Assembly (NCBI RefSeq): GCF_039555335.1
Contig: NC_092628.1
Location: 77,068,713 to 77,132,712, forward strand
Origin: Amphiura filiformis
Taxonomy: Eukaryota > Echinodermata > Ophiuroidea > Amphilepidida > Amphiuridae
DNA length: 64,000 bases
Direction: 5' to 3'
Numbering within the stretch: position 1 is the stretch's first letter; the number at the start of each line of letters is the position of its first letter. This document shows, in pieces, positions 49,101 to 57,813 of this stretch. The notes under the pieces are model-generated. The model was given only the letters and a program-made list of their open reading frames with translations, did no database searches and was not told the origin of the DNA. Made by a program: the position numbers and the translations under genes.

Positions 49101-52100
49101 TGGTAGAATTGAAGAAGGCTCTTCAGCAAGTCTGTGAGTCCTTGAAGGAGACTACACAGCAGAACCTGGAGCTGATGAGATACTGTCACCACCTGGAGAA
49201 GGAGCAGAAGGAACAAGAAGACTATATCAAGGTAGTTAAGAGAATGCAATTTTTGTTGTCATTTGTGCAAAATTTGACTTGATTTCACACTTTTACTGGA
49301 TTGGCATTTCAAAGCAAATCAAAAGTAAACACATTTCTTCCTTTATATAGAGTTACTGTTATAATTTCCGGGAGTCAGCAAAACGAGACGTATTTCCATT
49401 TGAGAAAAATAATGCTTTGCTGGTAGTATTTGCATCGCTCATGTTGTAACACAATTCACATAATACTATGTACTTGTATAACTTGTACTTAATTGTATTT
49501 ATTTGCTATACATATTGCGACTCTCATCATTCCATTATAAACTTTTAAATACTGCAGAGGTTGCAAAGATCAGTCTCAGCTCAGTGGTACTCACATCAAG
49601 AAATCACCAGGCTGTGATGTAACATTGATGTAAATAATAATAATAATAATAAAGACAGATTTAATATAGCACCTAATGCAAATGCCTCTAGGCGCTTTAC
49701 ACAACCAGAAACAGATTAAAATATCTTAAGCTACAAACAAAGAAAATTTAAGGGCCTAACAGATACAATTTTTTTCTTTTAAAATAATAAACATAATTTT
49801 ATACAGAACAATATAAACAAAATGAAAATGTCATAATCCACGCCGCTTCTCATGAGCCAAAAAAAGCAAACAAGAAGGCACGACAAAAGGCCACAAAATA
49901 ACCACTTCTCAAATCTCTAGTGAACACTGTTCTGAATACATCTTCGTTTTTCACATTCTTCATTTTTCACATTCTAGGAGATGGAATGTGCTGTATCTGA
50001 ATCCAAGAGGCAGTTAGATTACACTCGCATGCAGTTACATCATAGTCAGAAGGAAGTCAAGGAGCTTCATAGTCAATGTGCTGTGACAGAGAGTGAGAAC
50101 AAGCAAGAGACATCAAAAATGCAGGTTGGTCAGTAAACCATCTACCGGCCTTATTGCTTTGAGAGGTCAGAGTTGAGGCCAAAACTTTTAAGAAGAAACC
50201 TTTTTCTTGAAATTCACATTAACTAATGGGAATTTTGAATTTTGTCAACAATTTTGATCACTTTTAGACCTGTGAAGGTTGGTTTCATACTATTTAAGAA
50301 GAATTCTTAAACACTTGAGAATGTTCCTGCAATCTCATTGGTTCTTACCCGAGTGATATGAGACGAAATCACACGGGTCAATGCGTGAGCATCAACGCGG
50401 TACTCGTGCTCGCTATTTGAACCAATCGGAGGCGCATAGCAACTCCGGGACTGATCGATTTTAAGCCCTAGGTAGTTCCTTATCAAATGTAGGATTTAAT
50501 TTGATTAAAATTTGTAATAATTATGATATTTCTATTTGAATTGAAGTGTTTAAGAATGAGAATAAAGGTATTGTTTTTTAGCAGCTGTCGTGCATCTATC
50601 GTCTCATATAACACGGGCGACACATTATTTTAGGCGCAAAACAACTCGGCTTAGCCTCATTGTTTTACTTAAAATAATGATGTCGCCCGTGTTATATGAG
50701 ACGATAGATGCACTCCAGGGGCTAAAAACAATACCTTTATTCTCTAAGAATAAACCTTTTCAAATATCTCTATATGGTATGTATAATTTGTTTACAACAT
50801 CAGAAAGTCTCAAAAAGATCAATACCTCAAGGTCCTGATGAAGTCAGAGACACATCTGCCGAAAGCTTGACCACTCACACAGGGACTGACTGCACCAGTA
50901 ACTGTGATAACCAATGACATACTTGTGCAAAATACAATAACTTATTATGAATTCCCATCAAAAAAAACTATCTGAAAATTACCTGAAGGCAACTCAAGAG
51001 ACATACCATTCAAAATTTTCAAAAAAAGTTTGAAATTTTAACATTTCTGTGTTTAGGGTCTATACAAAAAAACCCAATTATAATATATTTATTGTCACAC
51101 AAGTTCCTTTGGAAGAGCTCTGTCAGCTTGAAAACTAATTTAGTTAAAACTGTGTCCATGCATTTATATCCCTACTTACTTCCATAGCAAGAAATGGATG
51201 TCTTGACAACAGAGCACCAACAGTACCAATCACAGCTTCATCATCACAAGAGACTTGTGGAAGAACTCCAGGCAATGGTCAAGAAACAAGAGATTCAACA
51301 TGATGAAGTGTTGGAAGAATTGTTGCAGAGGAATGTGGAACATGACAAAGCTGTAGAACAGGTAAATTATTTGGTGAATATTTTATTTCAAAAGCAGACT
51401 GTTAAAAATATCCAAACATGGTAAAAGATTGCAACATGATTGAAGACATGCTATATAGATTCAATGTGCTGAGAAATGTGTGAATACATGTTTATCATAT
51501 TATGAGAATTCATCTCACAATTTATTTAATATTGTGAACCAATTTATTTACAAAGAAAACTGCAAAAGCGCAAGAATCAGGAGAATGTAACATTAAAATT
51601 TAATTGTCTGGTACCTGAAGTACATTTGGCACCACCAAACCTTGCCAACTGACCAGGGCTATACCTGCTGTTGTTGACTGTGGGAAACAGCCAGGTAGTG
51701 TCACAATACCCTTTAGGTACTAGGTATAATACTTACCTGGTAAAAAGACTCCAGGATCCTGCTTACAAGGTCCTCCTCTGTGTCGGTGGTGCAGTGGATT
51801 GAGTGCTGTGTGGTCTTCACAAGAGTACACCATCTAGTGTGATCTGATGCCATGTATGTTGCATCATGCATTCCTTGGTTAGAAACCAGCTTCATGTCAT
51901 TAGTCCAAGATGTTGATGGACCTCCCCTTCCATGTTGTTAACTGTTGGAAACAGTCAGATCATTTAGGTACTAGATGTACTTACCTAGTAAAAGGACCCC
52001 AAGATCCTGATTTGATGCCAAGTATGTTGTATCATGCATTCCTTGGTTAGAAACCAGCTTCATGTCATTAGTCCAAGATGTTGAAGGACCTCCCCTTCCA

Positions 52101-55100
52101 TGTTGTTAACTGTTGGAAACAGTCAGATCATTTAGGTACTAGATGTACTTACCTAGTAAAAGGACCCCAAGATCCTGATTTGATGCCAAGTATGTTGTAT
52201 CATGCATTCCTTGGTTAGAAACCAGCTTCATGTCATTAGTCCAAGATGTTGAAGGACCTCCCCTTCCATGTTGTTAACTGTTGGAAACAGTCAGATCATT
52301 TAGGTACTAGATGTACTTACCTAGTAAAAGGACCCCAAGATCCTGATTTGATGCCAAGTATGTTGTATCATGCATTCCTTGGTTAGAAACAAGCCTCATG
52401 TCATTAGTCCAAGATGTTGATGGACCTCCCCTTCCACATCAGCCTTGGTATCTTTATGCCTGTATCAGCAAAAAGCATCAATATGATTTCATATGAGGAG
52501 ACTTTCCAGATCGGAAGCTGTAAGGTGCAACTTTGTGCCTCGTTTAATGTTAACACCCTGGGTTAACACATGCTAGTATTATCAAAAAGATGTTCTCATT
52601 TTATTTTTCTTACTCACTTCAAGTCATATTTTTGGTTTATTTTATTTTGCATTTCACAGGTCAAAGAGAGCACTAAATGCATCCAGGAAATGCAGGATCA
52701 GTACAGCACAATGCATGGAGAGAAAGAGAATCTGAGAGGCATGTTAGAATGCCATGTACAGAGATTGCTTCAAGAGAATCAACAGGTTAAAGCGCAGCTA
52801 CATGACAGTCAACAACTGGTGAATGAACAACATGCTAAATGCCAGAAATTATCTCAAGGTACAGTGATAAAAACATGCAATCACTAATTCTAACTGTAAA
52901 ATTACTATTACTCAAACAATCCATTTAGCACCCAAAACCCAGTTTTCACATTTTTTGTCATCAAAAAGATCCACAATGATTCAAAATAATTGAAAAAGAC
53001 CCCCAATCTATTTTTGCCAATGACCTAATTTTGTGCCACTGACAGAATTTTAATTCTGACTTTACACTGGCTCAGCATCTTACCACTCGAGAGTGTGATG
53101 AGCCTGGGAAAGGGGCTCTCACTAAAAATGGGTGAAGGGGACTTGAGGTGGTCACATTGACCCCCTATTTGTTAACTCCATCTTACCCAATGACCCTCCT
53201 TATTGCTTTACTGTCACCAAAAGACCCCATCTTTTCAAGAATTTGGACAACTTCTGATGATCTCTCAACAAATGACCCCATAATTATTGTCTCTAAAATT
53301 CACAAAATTTCATTATTTTTTTTGCAAATTTTGATGAATTAAAAACCCCTTTGTTGGTAAAGTTTTCCTCATCTCACAGAAAGATCCCCTTTTGTGACAT
53401 TCTCACCCAATGACCCTTGTTGGTGTCAAATATTTCACCTAGGTAGGCCTAGTTTCCAACTAATGTCCGCATATACCCATCACTTCCAAAGTTGAGTCAC
53501 CTCCTGGGAATGAGATATAAAATGAAATTCCTGAACTAATTTTCCCACTTTATATCCCTATAGATCTGAAATCAGCTACCGCTGAGTTGACTAAACGAGA
53601 CCACACCATTGAGAACCTGCATCAAGAATTAGCTGTATCTGTTGCTACACAGAAGACAGAATTTGATACCAGGTGTGAGGAGAATGCCGCTGCCAGAGCC
53701 AGTCTTGAAGGTAGACTTTGTCGCTCTGAATGCAGTGAGAAGGAACTGAAGGCATCTGAACATAGTCTGCAGGTACAGTTGGCTGTCCAGATGCAGACTG
53801 TGAAATTACTGGAGGAAGAGAGAAGGTGAGTAAAGGCAAGAATTAGGAAAAACAGTGGCATGATCGACGGGAATTATTTATAATAAACATAATTTTTCAC
53901 CAGGTTTGCCGTCGCAAATAATAAAGGAGAAAAGTAGAAAAAGTGATCCCGTCTGGGAATCGAACCCAGGACCTCGGGTTTACAAGACCTGTGCCTTAAC
54001 CAAGAATCAGGCTTCAGCATAGACTTGCAATCATATATGTTTCCTTGTCTGCATTTTAAGATGTTGTCAGATGTTTAGGCCCCTCATCCAGTCTGATGTG
54101 ATGAGTTGCCAGTCTGAAGAAACCACCAGTGTAGTGGTGAAATCTCACTAAAATCCAGTTAAAATTAACATTCCTAGTAAACTTGCTCAAAGAGGTGTTG
54201 AGCTGGTTAATCGAAATTGTGTAGAAGACCGGAGACTATGAGGTGGCTTATAATGGTGTATGAGTTCTCAAAGATAGACAGGTGCAAGACCATGAATACA
54301 TTTGTATGTGAGGAGAAGAACTTTGTATATAATGCATTATCACAGGTAGCCAATGTAAATCACTATTTTTACATTTAAAGGAAAAATGCTGGATTAGAGC
54401 AAAAGCTTCAGGCCATGGAAAATGAATTGCGAGAAAACAACAAATCCCTGGCTTTGTCTAGCTCCTCTTCTGAGCATCAAGCCAATGAGATCAAAATGTT
54501 GAGAGATGCAGTAAATGCCACTAGGAACCAGCTAAAAGAACTGATTGAAGATAAAATGCACACTGCACTCTTGGGTCAACTCAAGGAGAAGCAGGACCTT
54601 ACAAACAAGTTGATGGAGGTAATAGTCATTTTGTTATTATTTTGATTGTTTTCTGTATTAAATAATGCTTTGCATCAGAATGTATATTGTTGATGTGTAT
54701 TGGAGTTTCTAAGCTAGATTGCAACTTCAGACGAAGTCTTTGACCAACTGAGGTGTGACACAATGCAATGATAGTGAATTGTCAGAATCTTTTGTTACAT
54801 GACTGTATTCAAATTGTGATATCTTGTGAACCTTCCACAAAAAGAGTTCTAACTACAATTGGGAAGTCCAATTACATCATTGCCTAATATTGGGGTATGC
54901 CTCGTATCAAGTTGAGAGTAACACCAGGATTGGATAAGCATGGATGATTCAAATCTGGCACAGCAAAATTCAACATGGTGTTACTCTCAACTTGAGACAA
55001 GACACGCTATAAGTTAAGGAAGTCCGGTTACATCATTGCCTAATACTGGGGTGCAGAGCTATAGTATGCCTCTTCTCAAGTTGAGATAAATACCAGGATT

Positions 55101-57813
55101 AGATAGGCATGCATGATTCAAATCTGGCACTGCAAAATTCAACATAGTGTAAAGCGCTCCACAGACTCCAGTATTATGCGTACAATATTGTATGCAACAT
55201 ATCTCGTTATTTAATCTATTGCCATTCTATTTCCAGTAATGTTTAAGTTCTAACGAATGTTTGATGACGAAAAATCGATAATATGTTACATATAATATCT
55301 AGTAGAAATATATTATCGATTTTACGTCATCAAACATTCGTTAGAACTTAAACATTACTGGAAATAGAATGGCAATAGATTAAACAACGTAGATATATTG
55401 CATACAATATTGTACGTACAATAAAAAAGTCTGAATACTGCTTTACTCTCAACTTGAGACAAGACACTATAATTAAGTATGCTCAATGACATAATCATCA
55501 AAGTTCAAAGTGACATACCTTTATACAAGCAATCTTTCATTCAGATCGATGTCTCCTGTTTCTGTGTGTCTTTCAGGCTCTTTCTGTCTTAAACAATTAT
55601 GACCAGTATTTCAAAGAAGATAACGGAGAGAAGGAGAGTTTGGCATTGAGGAACCACAATCTGCAGGCGGAATGCGACTCTCTTACATCCCTTCTTAAAG
55701 AGGAGAGGGACAAATATAAAGATATCACTCATCAGATGGAAGAACTGCATGGAAATCTTGTTAGGGAAAACCAAGAGAAAGTAAGATGATAAGATCAGGA
55801 CCTGGTTTTGTACAGACATATTTGATTACAATTGATTCAAATGTTTCTAACCCATCATAAGTCCAGATAACTTTCAAAAAAGTTATTACATGCTCAGGGA
55901 CTGTTGAATCGTTTTAAGTATTTGGTGTTACCAAACCTACAAACTATCCTTGCAACTTTCCTGAATCTTGATTTATAAACAATTTGCACCTAGGTTGTCT
56001 GATAATTCTTGAATTTCACAATACAATGCGCCGCCAGCGGTTGCTCTTGGCAGTCAAATGTGTGACTCCCAGAGTCGATATCTAGCTTAGCTGCTATTGA
56101 ATTTTCACGCGAGTGTGATAATAAATATGTTGAAAACAGCTCCACGAAGGATTCCCTGTGATCAATATATAGAAAATGGATCTTCTACAATTGTAAATTG
56201 TTTTTTTAGTGTGCGTTCGCATGTAACATTCGCATATAATGACATTTAAACCCACAATGATGTATGTTCCTGTATTGTATTCGTATTACAGGGGCTTTGG
56301 ATGTCGACATTTTCCCATGATACACTCGTATATTTTGGCCTCGACCCAGGCACAGCTGGAGGCGCATCGTATTGTGAAACGCGAGAATTCAGGATTGTTT
56401 GATTGCAGTTTGTTTCTTGTCTTGTCGTTATAAAATTTTCAGAAGGTAGAATGATAAAAGCATGCTTTTATATTTTGACATCCTCAGCTGAGAGTGCTTC
56501 AAGAAAAGGAGAGATTGTTAGACTGGAATGAGAACATCTTTCACCACGCTGGCAACATAACACGCTCCTTGACATCACTCAGGTACAGTGCATAAAAATA
56601 TGAATACCATAACTGGTCTTAAAAAGTCAAGTGATACACCTACTCATCTCAACCCACAGCTTAATCAGGTTTCAGGATTTCCCTTGCCAACAAAAAAAGC
56701 TCATAAGTGGCTGGAAAAGTTGTTGGACAAGAAAATTAATGAATGAGTTTAAATGTTGTTTGGGATTTCTGTTACATGACTCAAGTTTTCTGATAATTCC
56801 TTCTAGTACTGGACAGAATTCTGAATTGGTGCAACTGAAAGAAAACTCAGGAAGGCTTGCATCCGACATTCAACTCATATTGAGGTAAGACCAATTTTCG
56901 ATGTGGCCATGAAAATGGCTGTACATTTTTTAAAATAAATTATACCAAATAACTAGCAAAGAAAATGAAGTCAGTTGCAAGACTGCATTTGCTAGGAAAG
57001 TCCCCAGAAAGCCTGAACTCAATGTTTTTACATGTAGTGTGTGGCATTCTACAGTGATTAAACGTAATACATCCGCAATGACCAAATGCTTCAATATGAT
57101 TTGGTGGTGGATTTTTTTCTCCAATTTTCCCCACAATCAACAGCAATTTGTTGCTGACAATATTCCGAGAAAATATTACCTGCCTTGAACCCGAGATACC
57201 TTTTGACATTTTACTATAGTGGGAATTCCAATTGAATGAACGCAGCTTTCAATAGCGTGACGAATTTTTGCGTACACTGCGCGATGTACGCTAGCGTGTG
57301 CGACTGTGCGTGAGTAACGCGGAAGTGAATCAACCATGCCAACGCACTCGTGATTGGATAGCATTGTATCCAAGGTCGTGCGTTCGCGTTGCAGTTTGAA
57401 ATACGCAATATACGATCGCGGTTTGATCGAGTGCAGCTGTTAAAAGCTGCGTTCATTCAATTGGAATTCTTACTATAGCTACTCAGTTTGTGTGCTGTAA
57501 CCACTACAAGTTAGGCACCATCAAATCAAGCTATTTACCACTGACATTATTTCTGGTATCAAGGCTCTCCAAGACTATAGATGCACCAGATCATGTCTGT
57601 CACATAGTGCAAGAATGACCTCTAGTCTGAGTGAACGTTTCATTACCATGATTACAACTTGAGATTCACTAACCATGACCCATTTCTTGTCTTCCCAGAT
57701 TACCTTCAAATGGAGGCATCGGTGGAAAGGACAAGTCATCCAGCATCATTGATAAATGGACCAACCCATGTGGCTTCTTGACAGCATCCCAACAGAGCCA
57801 AGAGAACAAGTAA
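30695..57813 (+). CDS. Large coiled-coil protein, 1503 residues, unassigned
   Basis: Twenty-four exons with GT-AG borders join without a frame break from ATG 30695 (context AGCCATGG) to TAA 57811-57813. Residues 1-370 are low-complexity, rich in Ser, Thr, Asp and Lys, with an internal repeat around SFTDDPAPGKEST and a basic patch KKKKKQKKKRKL (about 347-358) that could be a nuclear signal. HETPFTPFTPFS at about 390 has Thr-Pro sites. From about residue 520 to 1450 the chain is Glu/Gln/Lys/Leu-rich coiled coil, including an 18-residue repeat in exon 12. The C-terminus (NGGIGGKDKSSSIIDKW, then NPCGFLTASQQSQENK) is not coiled. No enzymatic domain or membrane segment is seen. The design resembles centrosomal, spindle or sperm scaffold proteins, but I cannot name a family. 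Five of the 23 introns are in phase 2 and seven in phase 1, so exon skipping would often shift the frame. Confidence 0.9.
31120..32346. other. Intron 1 of the coiled-coil gene
   Basis: No repeat defined with confidence; CpG-poor apart from a patch near 31975-32080. Confidence 0.4.
32347..32483 (+). CDS. Coiled-coil gene, exon 2
   Basis: After CTTGCAG, before GTAAGA. Encodes SPTQAKKFADSGFVKPHTSK and a basic/Ser-rich stretch to about residue 187. Confidence 0.88.
32536..32683. repeat. Foldback in intron 2
   Basis: AAATTGGAT, ATATTTATTGGTC and AGTTTTAAAATATTGGAC at left pair with GTCCAATATTTTAAAACT, GACCAATAAATAT and ATCCAATTT at right. A MITE-like hairpin of about 148 bp. Confidence 0.75.
33380..33607 (+). 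CDS. Coiled-coil gene, exon 3
   Basis: After GTTTTCAG, before GTAAGG. Residues about 188-263; acidic and Ser-rich (SSKEMAVVQEGLDSSSCNSS). Confidence 0.88.
33957..34274 (+). CDS. Coiled-coil gene, exon 4 with basic patch
   Basis: After TTTTCTAG, before GTATGT. Residues about 264-369: Ser-rich (SQSFLKLSSSSLKLLSLKS), acidic, then the Lys-rich run KKKKKQKKKRKLMARK at 347-362, a candidate nuclear localisation signal. Confidence 0.9.
34690..34946 (+). CDS. Coiled-coil gene, exon 5 with TPFTPF motif
   Basis: After GCAACCAG, before GTAGGA. Residues about 370-455. Holds HETPFTPFTPFS, then FGQETPSNFLEWDNYGENM: repeated Thr-Pro sites suited to proline-directed kinases. Confidence 0.9.
35253..35383. 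repeat. Small foldback in intron 5
   Basis: AAGTTAAGTAATTCTTG pairs with CAAGAATTACTTAATTT, spaced by about 97 bp. Confidence 0.65.
35582..35767 (+). CDS. Coiled-coil gene, exon 6
   Basis: After ATCACAG, before GTGAGA. Residues about 456-517: YHKDMLAIFDQIEKEGG, then LGLLMTILHIHQKKEDVQKLL. Amphipathic and helical but not a classic coiled coil, so it may be a small folded or oligomerising segment. A Helitron starts 17 bp beyond the donor. Confidence 0.9.
35785..36554 (+). mobile_element. Non-autonomous Helitron, 770 bp
   Basis: Begins TCTTACTATAAATAGG after an A and ends with CTAG before a T, the A|T insertion context of Helitrons. A GC-rich hairpin (ACCCACGCGAAGCGCGGGT, 36526-36544) stands 6 bp before the terminal CTAG, as the family requires. 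No inverted termini and no Rep/helicase frame. The 5' base is inferred from the TC rule, so it is less certain than the 3' end. Confidence 0.75.
37044..37150 (+). CDS. Coiled-coil gene, exon 7
   Basis: After AAATAG (weak pyrimidine tract), before GTAAGG. Residues about 518-552: ETQAELENLQSHLVDMDTC onward; the coiled coil begins here. Confidence 0.82.
37151..37993. other. Start of intron 7
   Basis: A CpG-richer patch at 37290-37460; no gene recognised. The 8-bp left target copy ATATCTGC (37986-37993) lies at its end. Confidence 0.4.
38800..41060. repeat. Degenerate CCCTAAC-rich minisatellite
   Basis: Irregular ~22-30-bp units built on GGTACCCCTAACYCCATCCC and TGGGACCCCTAAC, on one strand throughout, heavily diverged. 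The period varies too much to be a recent array. It is interrupted by the 39527-39852 element and by a second copy (about 40685-40760) of a tract from the element's own arm (38270-38335). Confidence 0.85.
39527..39852. mobile_element. Nested element with CAGACCTGCCAAC ends
   Basis: CAGACCTGCCAAC at left and GTTGGCAGGTCTG at right are perfect 13-bp inverted termini. The interior starts with a duplicated GGGACTGTCCCTCATTT tract. It sits in the minisatellite. Flanks CCCGTA and CCCATA are only partly alike, so the duplication has decayed. hAT-like. Confidence 0.75.
42595..42695 (+). CDS. Coiled-coil gene, exon 8
   Basis: After TGTTTTAG, before GTATGA. Encodes SQLLQIRTELETKITVLERE, then IERLDMRLQEQ, a regular heptad pattern. 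It follows an intron of 5.4 kb mostly made of the 4.16-kb foldback transposon. Confidence 0.9.
43606..43655 (+). CDS. Coiled-coil gene, exon 9 (50 bp)
   Basis: After TTGTCAG, before GTTTGT. A very short exon, encoding ASTTSGSQAEIRVLQFQ. Supported mainly by the frame and phase it restores between exons 8 and 10. Confidence 0.82.
44156..44243 (+). CDS. Coiled-coil gene, exon 10
   Basis: After TTAACAG, before GTTTGT. Encodes NSQLHDKLFRTSEELDKKR, then LLSQSFTQFA. Confidence 0.88.
44580..44826. repeat. Foldback in intron 10
   Basis: TTGTGATGTGATCAAACAAAATGAG...GATGTCG pairs with CGACATC...CTCATTTTGCTTGATCGCATCACA. A MITE of about 247 bp that ends 90 bp before exon 11. Confidence 0.78.
44917..45194 (+). 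CDS. Coiled-coil gene, exon 11
   Basis: After TTTTGTTAAAG, before GTAGGA. Residues about 633-725: EYLKFRLLLLEEKLITEKQQ, a Ser/Asn-rich linker (SSNVSIDDVRVEFGNVPENE), then HIVLVQQIIEAVGVEIGHLE. A nearer TTCAG (44927-44931) would break the frame, so the upstream acceptor is chosen. Confidence 0.88.
45467..45830 (+). repeat. tRNA-derived SINE
   Basis: A-box-like TTAGCTTAATCAATAAGGCG (45468) and a perfect B-box GGTTCGAGCCC (45513-45523) form a polymerase III promoter. It is followed by a ~300-bp non-tRNA body ending with TCTATAAATCACTGCG, a tail type shared with CR1-like LINEs. Plus orientation in intron 11. Confidence 0.8.
45849..46533. mobile_element. Foldback element with CCCAGCAAACACAAAA ends
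   Basis: CCCAGCAAACACAAAAACGTTTT at left and AACGTTTTGTGTTTGCTGGG at right are inverted termini. Arms are filled with AACGTTTTAAAACGTT-type palindromes and a repeated TATATAACCCGACATTTAAA tract in both orientations; a second internal CCAGCAAACAC at 46104 suggests nesting. Related to 19684-20102. Confidence 0.75.
46906..47262 (+). CDS. Coiled-coil gene, exon 12 with 18-residue repeat
   Basis: After CTTTTTAG, before GTAGAA. Residues about 726-844. From 47059 the 54-bp unit for MCxQNxxELKAEKEKYEx occurs three times and once more shortened by four residues. Eighteen residues equals a 7+11 stutter, compatible with continuous coiled coil. Confidence 0.93.
47421..47550 (+). CDS. Coiled-coil gene, exon 13
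   Basis: After TGATTTCAG, before GTAGGT. Encodes LEKEAQQMSYGQIIIDHVHL, then LEVAQEECTQAKKDVT. Confidence 0.9.
48156..48280 (+). CDS. Coiled-coil gene, exon 14
   Basis: After GAACATAG, before GTAGGA. Encodes VKIQEVSSLQKKCSELISIE, then LRKELEHMREESQHKIGKLE. A hAT MITE begins 42 bp after its end. Confidence 0.9.
48323..48487. mobile_element. hAT-type MITE, 165 bp
   Basis: Ends CAGTGGGGTAGCG and CTACGCCACTG; perfect 8-bp duplication TCAACAAT (48315-48322 and 48488-48495). Lies 42 bp after exon 14. Confidence 0.85.
49019..49231 (+). CDS. Coiled-coil gene, exon 15
   Basis: After CTTAACAG, before GTAGTT. Residues about 930-1000; Gln/Glu/Lys-rich coiled coil (ELKKALQQVCESLKETTQQN). Confidence 0.93.
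49633..49660. repeat. AAT microsatellite, likely a retroposon tail
   Basis: AATAATAATAAT run followed by AGCACCTAATGC and GGCGCTTTACAC tracts that resemble the complement of CR1/SINE 3' ends. Confidence 0.6.
49978..50124 (+). CDS. Coiled-coil gene, exon 16
   Basis: After CATTCTAG, before GTTGGT. Encodes EMECAVSESKRQLDYTRMQL, then HHSQKEVKELHSQCAV. Confidence 0.92.
50553..50752. repeat. Foldback in intron 16
   Basis: GAGAATAAAGGTATTGTTTTTAGC-type and TGCATCTATCGTCTCATATA...CGGGCGACA arms pair with their complements around a ~25-bp loop. Very few mismatches, so comparatively young. Confidence 0.85.
51188..51361 (+). CDS. Coiled-coil gene, exon 17
   Basis: After CTTCCATAG, before GTAAAT. Residues about 1050-1107: QEMDVLTTEHQQYQSQLHHH, then VEELQAMVKKQEIQHDEVLE. 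Confidence 0.92.
51660..52436. repeat. 168-bp tandem array in intron 17
   Basis: The tract CCTCCCCTTCCATGTTGTTA recurs at 51921, 52089 and 52257 with a variant at 52425, exactly 168 bp apart. A more diverged first copy (about 51660-51910) carries an extra ~75-bp tRNA-like block (GGTGGTGCAGTGGATTGAGTG, then CTTCACAAGAG), absent from later copies. Confidence 0.92.
52660..52858 (+). CDS. Coiled-coil gene, exon 18
   Basis: After ATTTCACAG, before GTACAG. Residues about 1108-1173, coiled coil (LLQENQQVKAQLHDSQQLVN). Confidence 0.93.
53564..53825 (+). CDS. Coiled-coil gene, exon 19
   Basis: After CCCTATAG, before GTGAGT. Residues about 1174-1260: LKSATAELTKRDHTIENLHQ onward to LAVQMQTVKLLEEER. 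Confidence 0.94.
53940..54012 (-). repeat. tRNA-Thr-like SINE head, minus strand
   Basis: Read on the minus strand: GGTTAAGGCACAGGTCTTGT, then AAACCCGAGGTCCTGGGTTC and GATTCCC. The anticodon arm with TGT matches tRNA-Thr and the B-box GGTTCGATTCC is perfect. The acceptor/D-arm 5' part is missing, so this is a SINE or tRNA pseudogene, not a functional tRNA. Confidence 0.65.
54381..54618 (+). CDS. Coiled-coil gene, exon 20
   Basis: After ACATTTAAAG, before GTAATA. Residues about 1261-1340: NAGLEQKLQAMENELRENNK, then EIKMLRDAVNATRNQLKELI. Confidence 0.92.
54845..55480. repeat. Tandem duplication, second copy split by a MITE
   Basis: A ~180-bp unit (GGAAGTCCAATTACATCATTG ... CAACTTGAGACAAGACAC) occurs twice; the second copy is interrupted by the palindrome at 55152-55443. 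Confidence 0.8.
55152..55443. mobile_element. Palindromic MITE, TA target
   Basis: AAGC...CAGACT at left and AGTCTG...GCTT at right, flanked by TA (55150-55151 and 55444-55445). Arms pair almost to the centre, with GTTTAAGTTCTAACGAATGT and its complement. The uninterrupted first copy of the host duplication shows the empty site. A TA target suggests Tc1/mariner-like mobilisation. Confidence 0.78.
55577..55780 (+). CDS. Coiled-coil gene, exon 21
   Basis: After GTCTTTCAG, before GTAAGA. Residues about 1341-1408: LSVLNNYDQYFKEDNGEKES, then CDSLTSLLKEERDKYKDITH. Confidence 0.94.
56010..56393. repeat. Foldback in intron 21
   Basis: TTTCACAATACAATGCGCCGCCAGC at left pairs with GCTGGAGGCGCATCGTATTGTGAAA at right. 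A MITE relic with a CpG-richer interior. Confidence 0.68.
56488..56582 (+). CDS. Coiled-coil gene, exon 22
   Basis: After CATCCTCAG, before GTACAG. Encodes LRVLQEKERLLDWNENIFHH, then AGNITRSLTSL. Confidence 0.9.
56807..56884 (+). CDS. Coiled-coil gene, exon 23
   Basis: After TCCTTCTAG, before GTAAGA. Encodes STGQNSELVQLKENSGRLAS, then DIQLIL. Confidence 0.9.
57220..57469. mobile_element. MITE with 9-bp direct repeats
   Basis: GAATTCCAATTGAATGAACGCAGC at left and its complement at right; flanked by TTACTATAG (57211-57219 and 57470-57478). Nine-base duplications are characteristic of Mutator-like elements. CpG-rich interior, no frame. Confidence 0.75.
57699..57813 (+). CDS. Coiled-coil gene, terminal coding exon 24
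   Basis: After GTCTTCCCAG. Encodes LPSNGGIGGKDKSSSIIDKW, then TNPCGFLTASQQSQENK and TAA. This short non-coiled tail looks like a conserved C-terminal motif. Confidence 0.92.
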
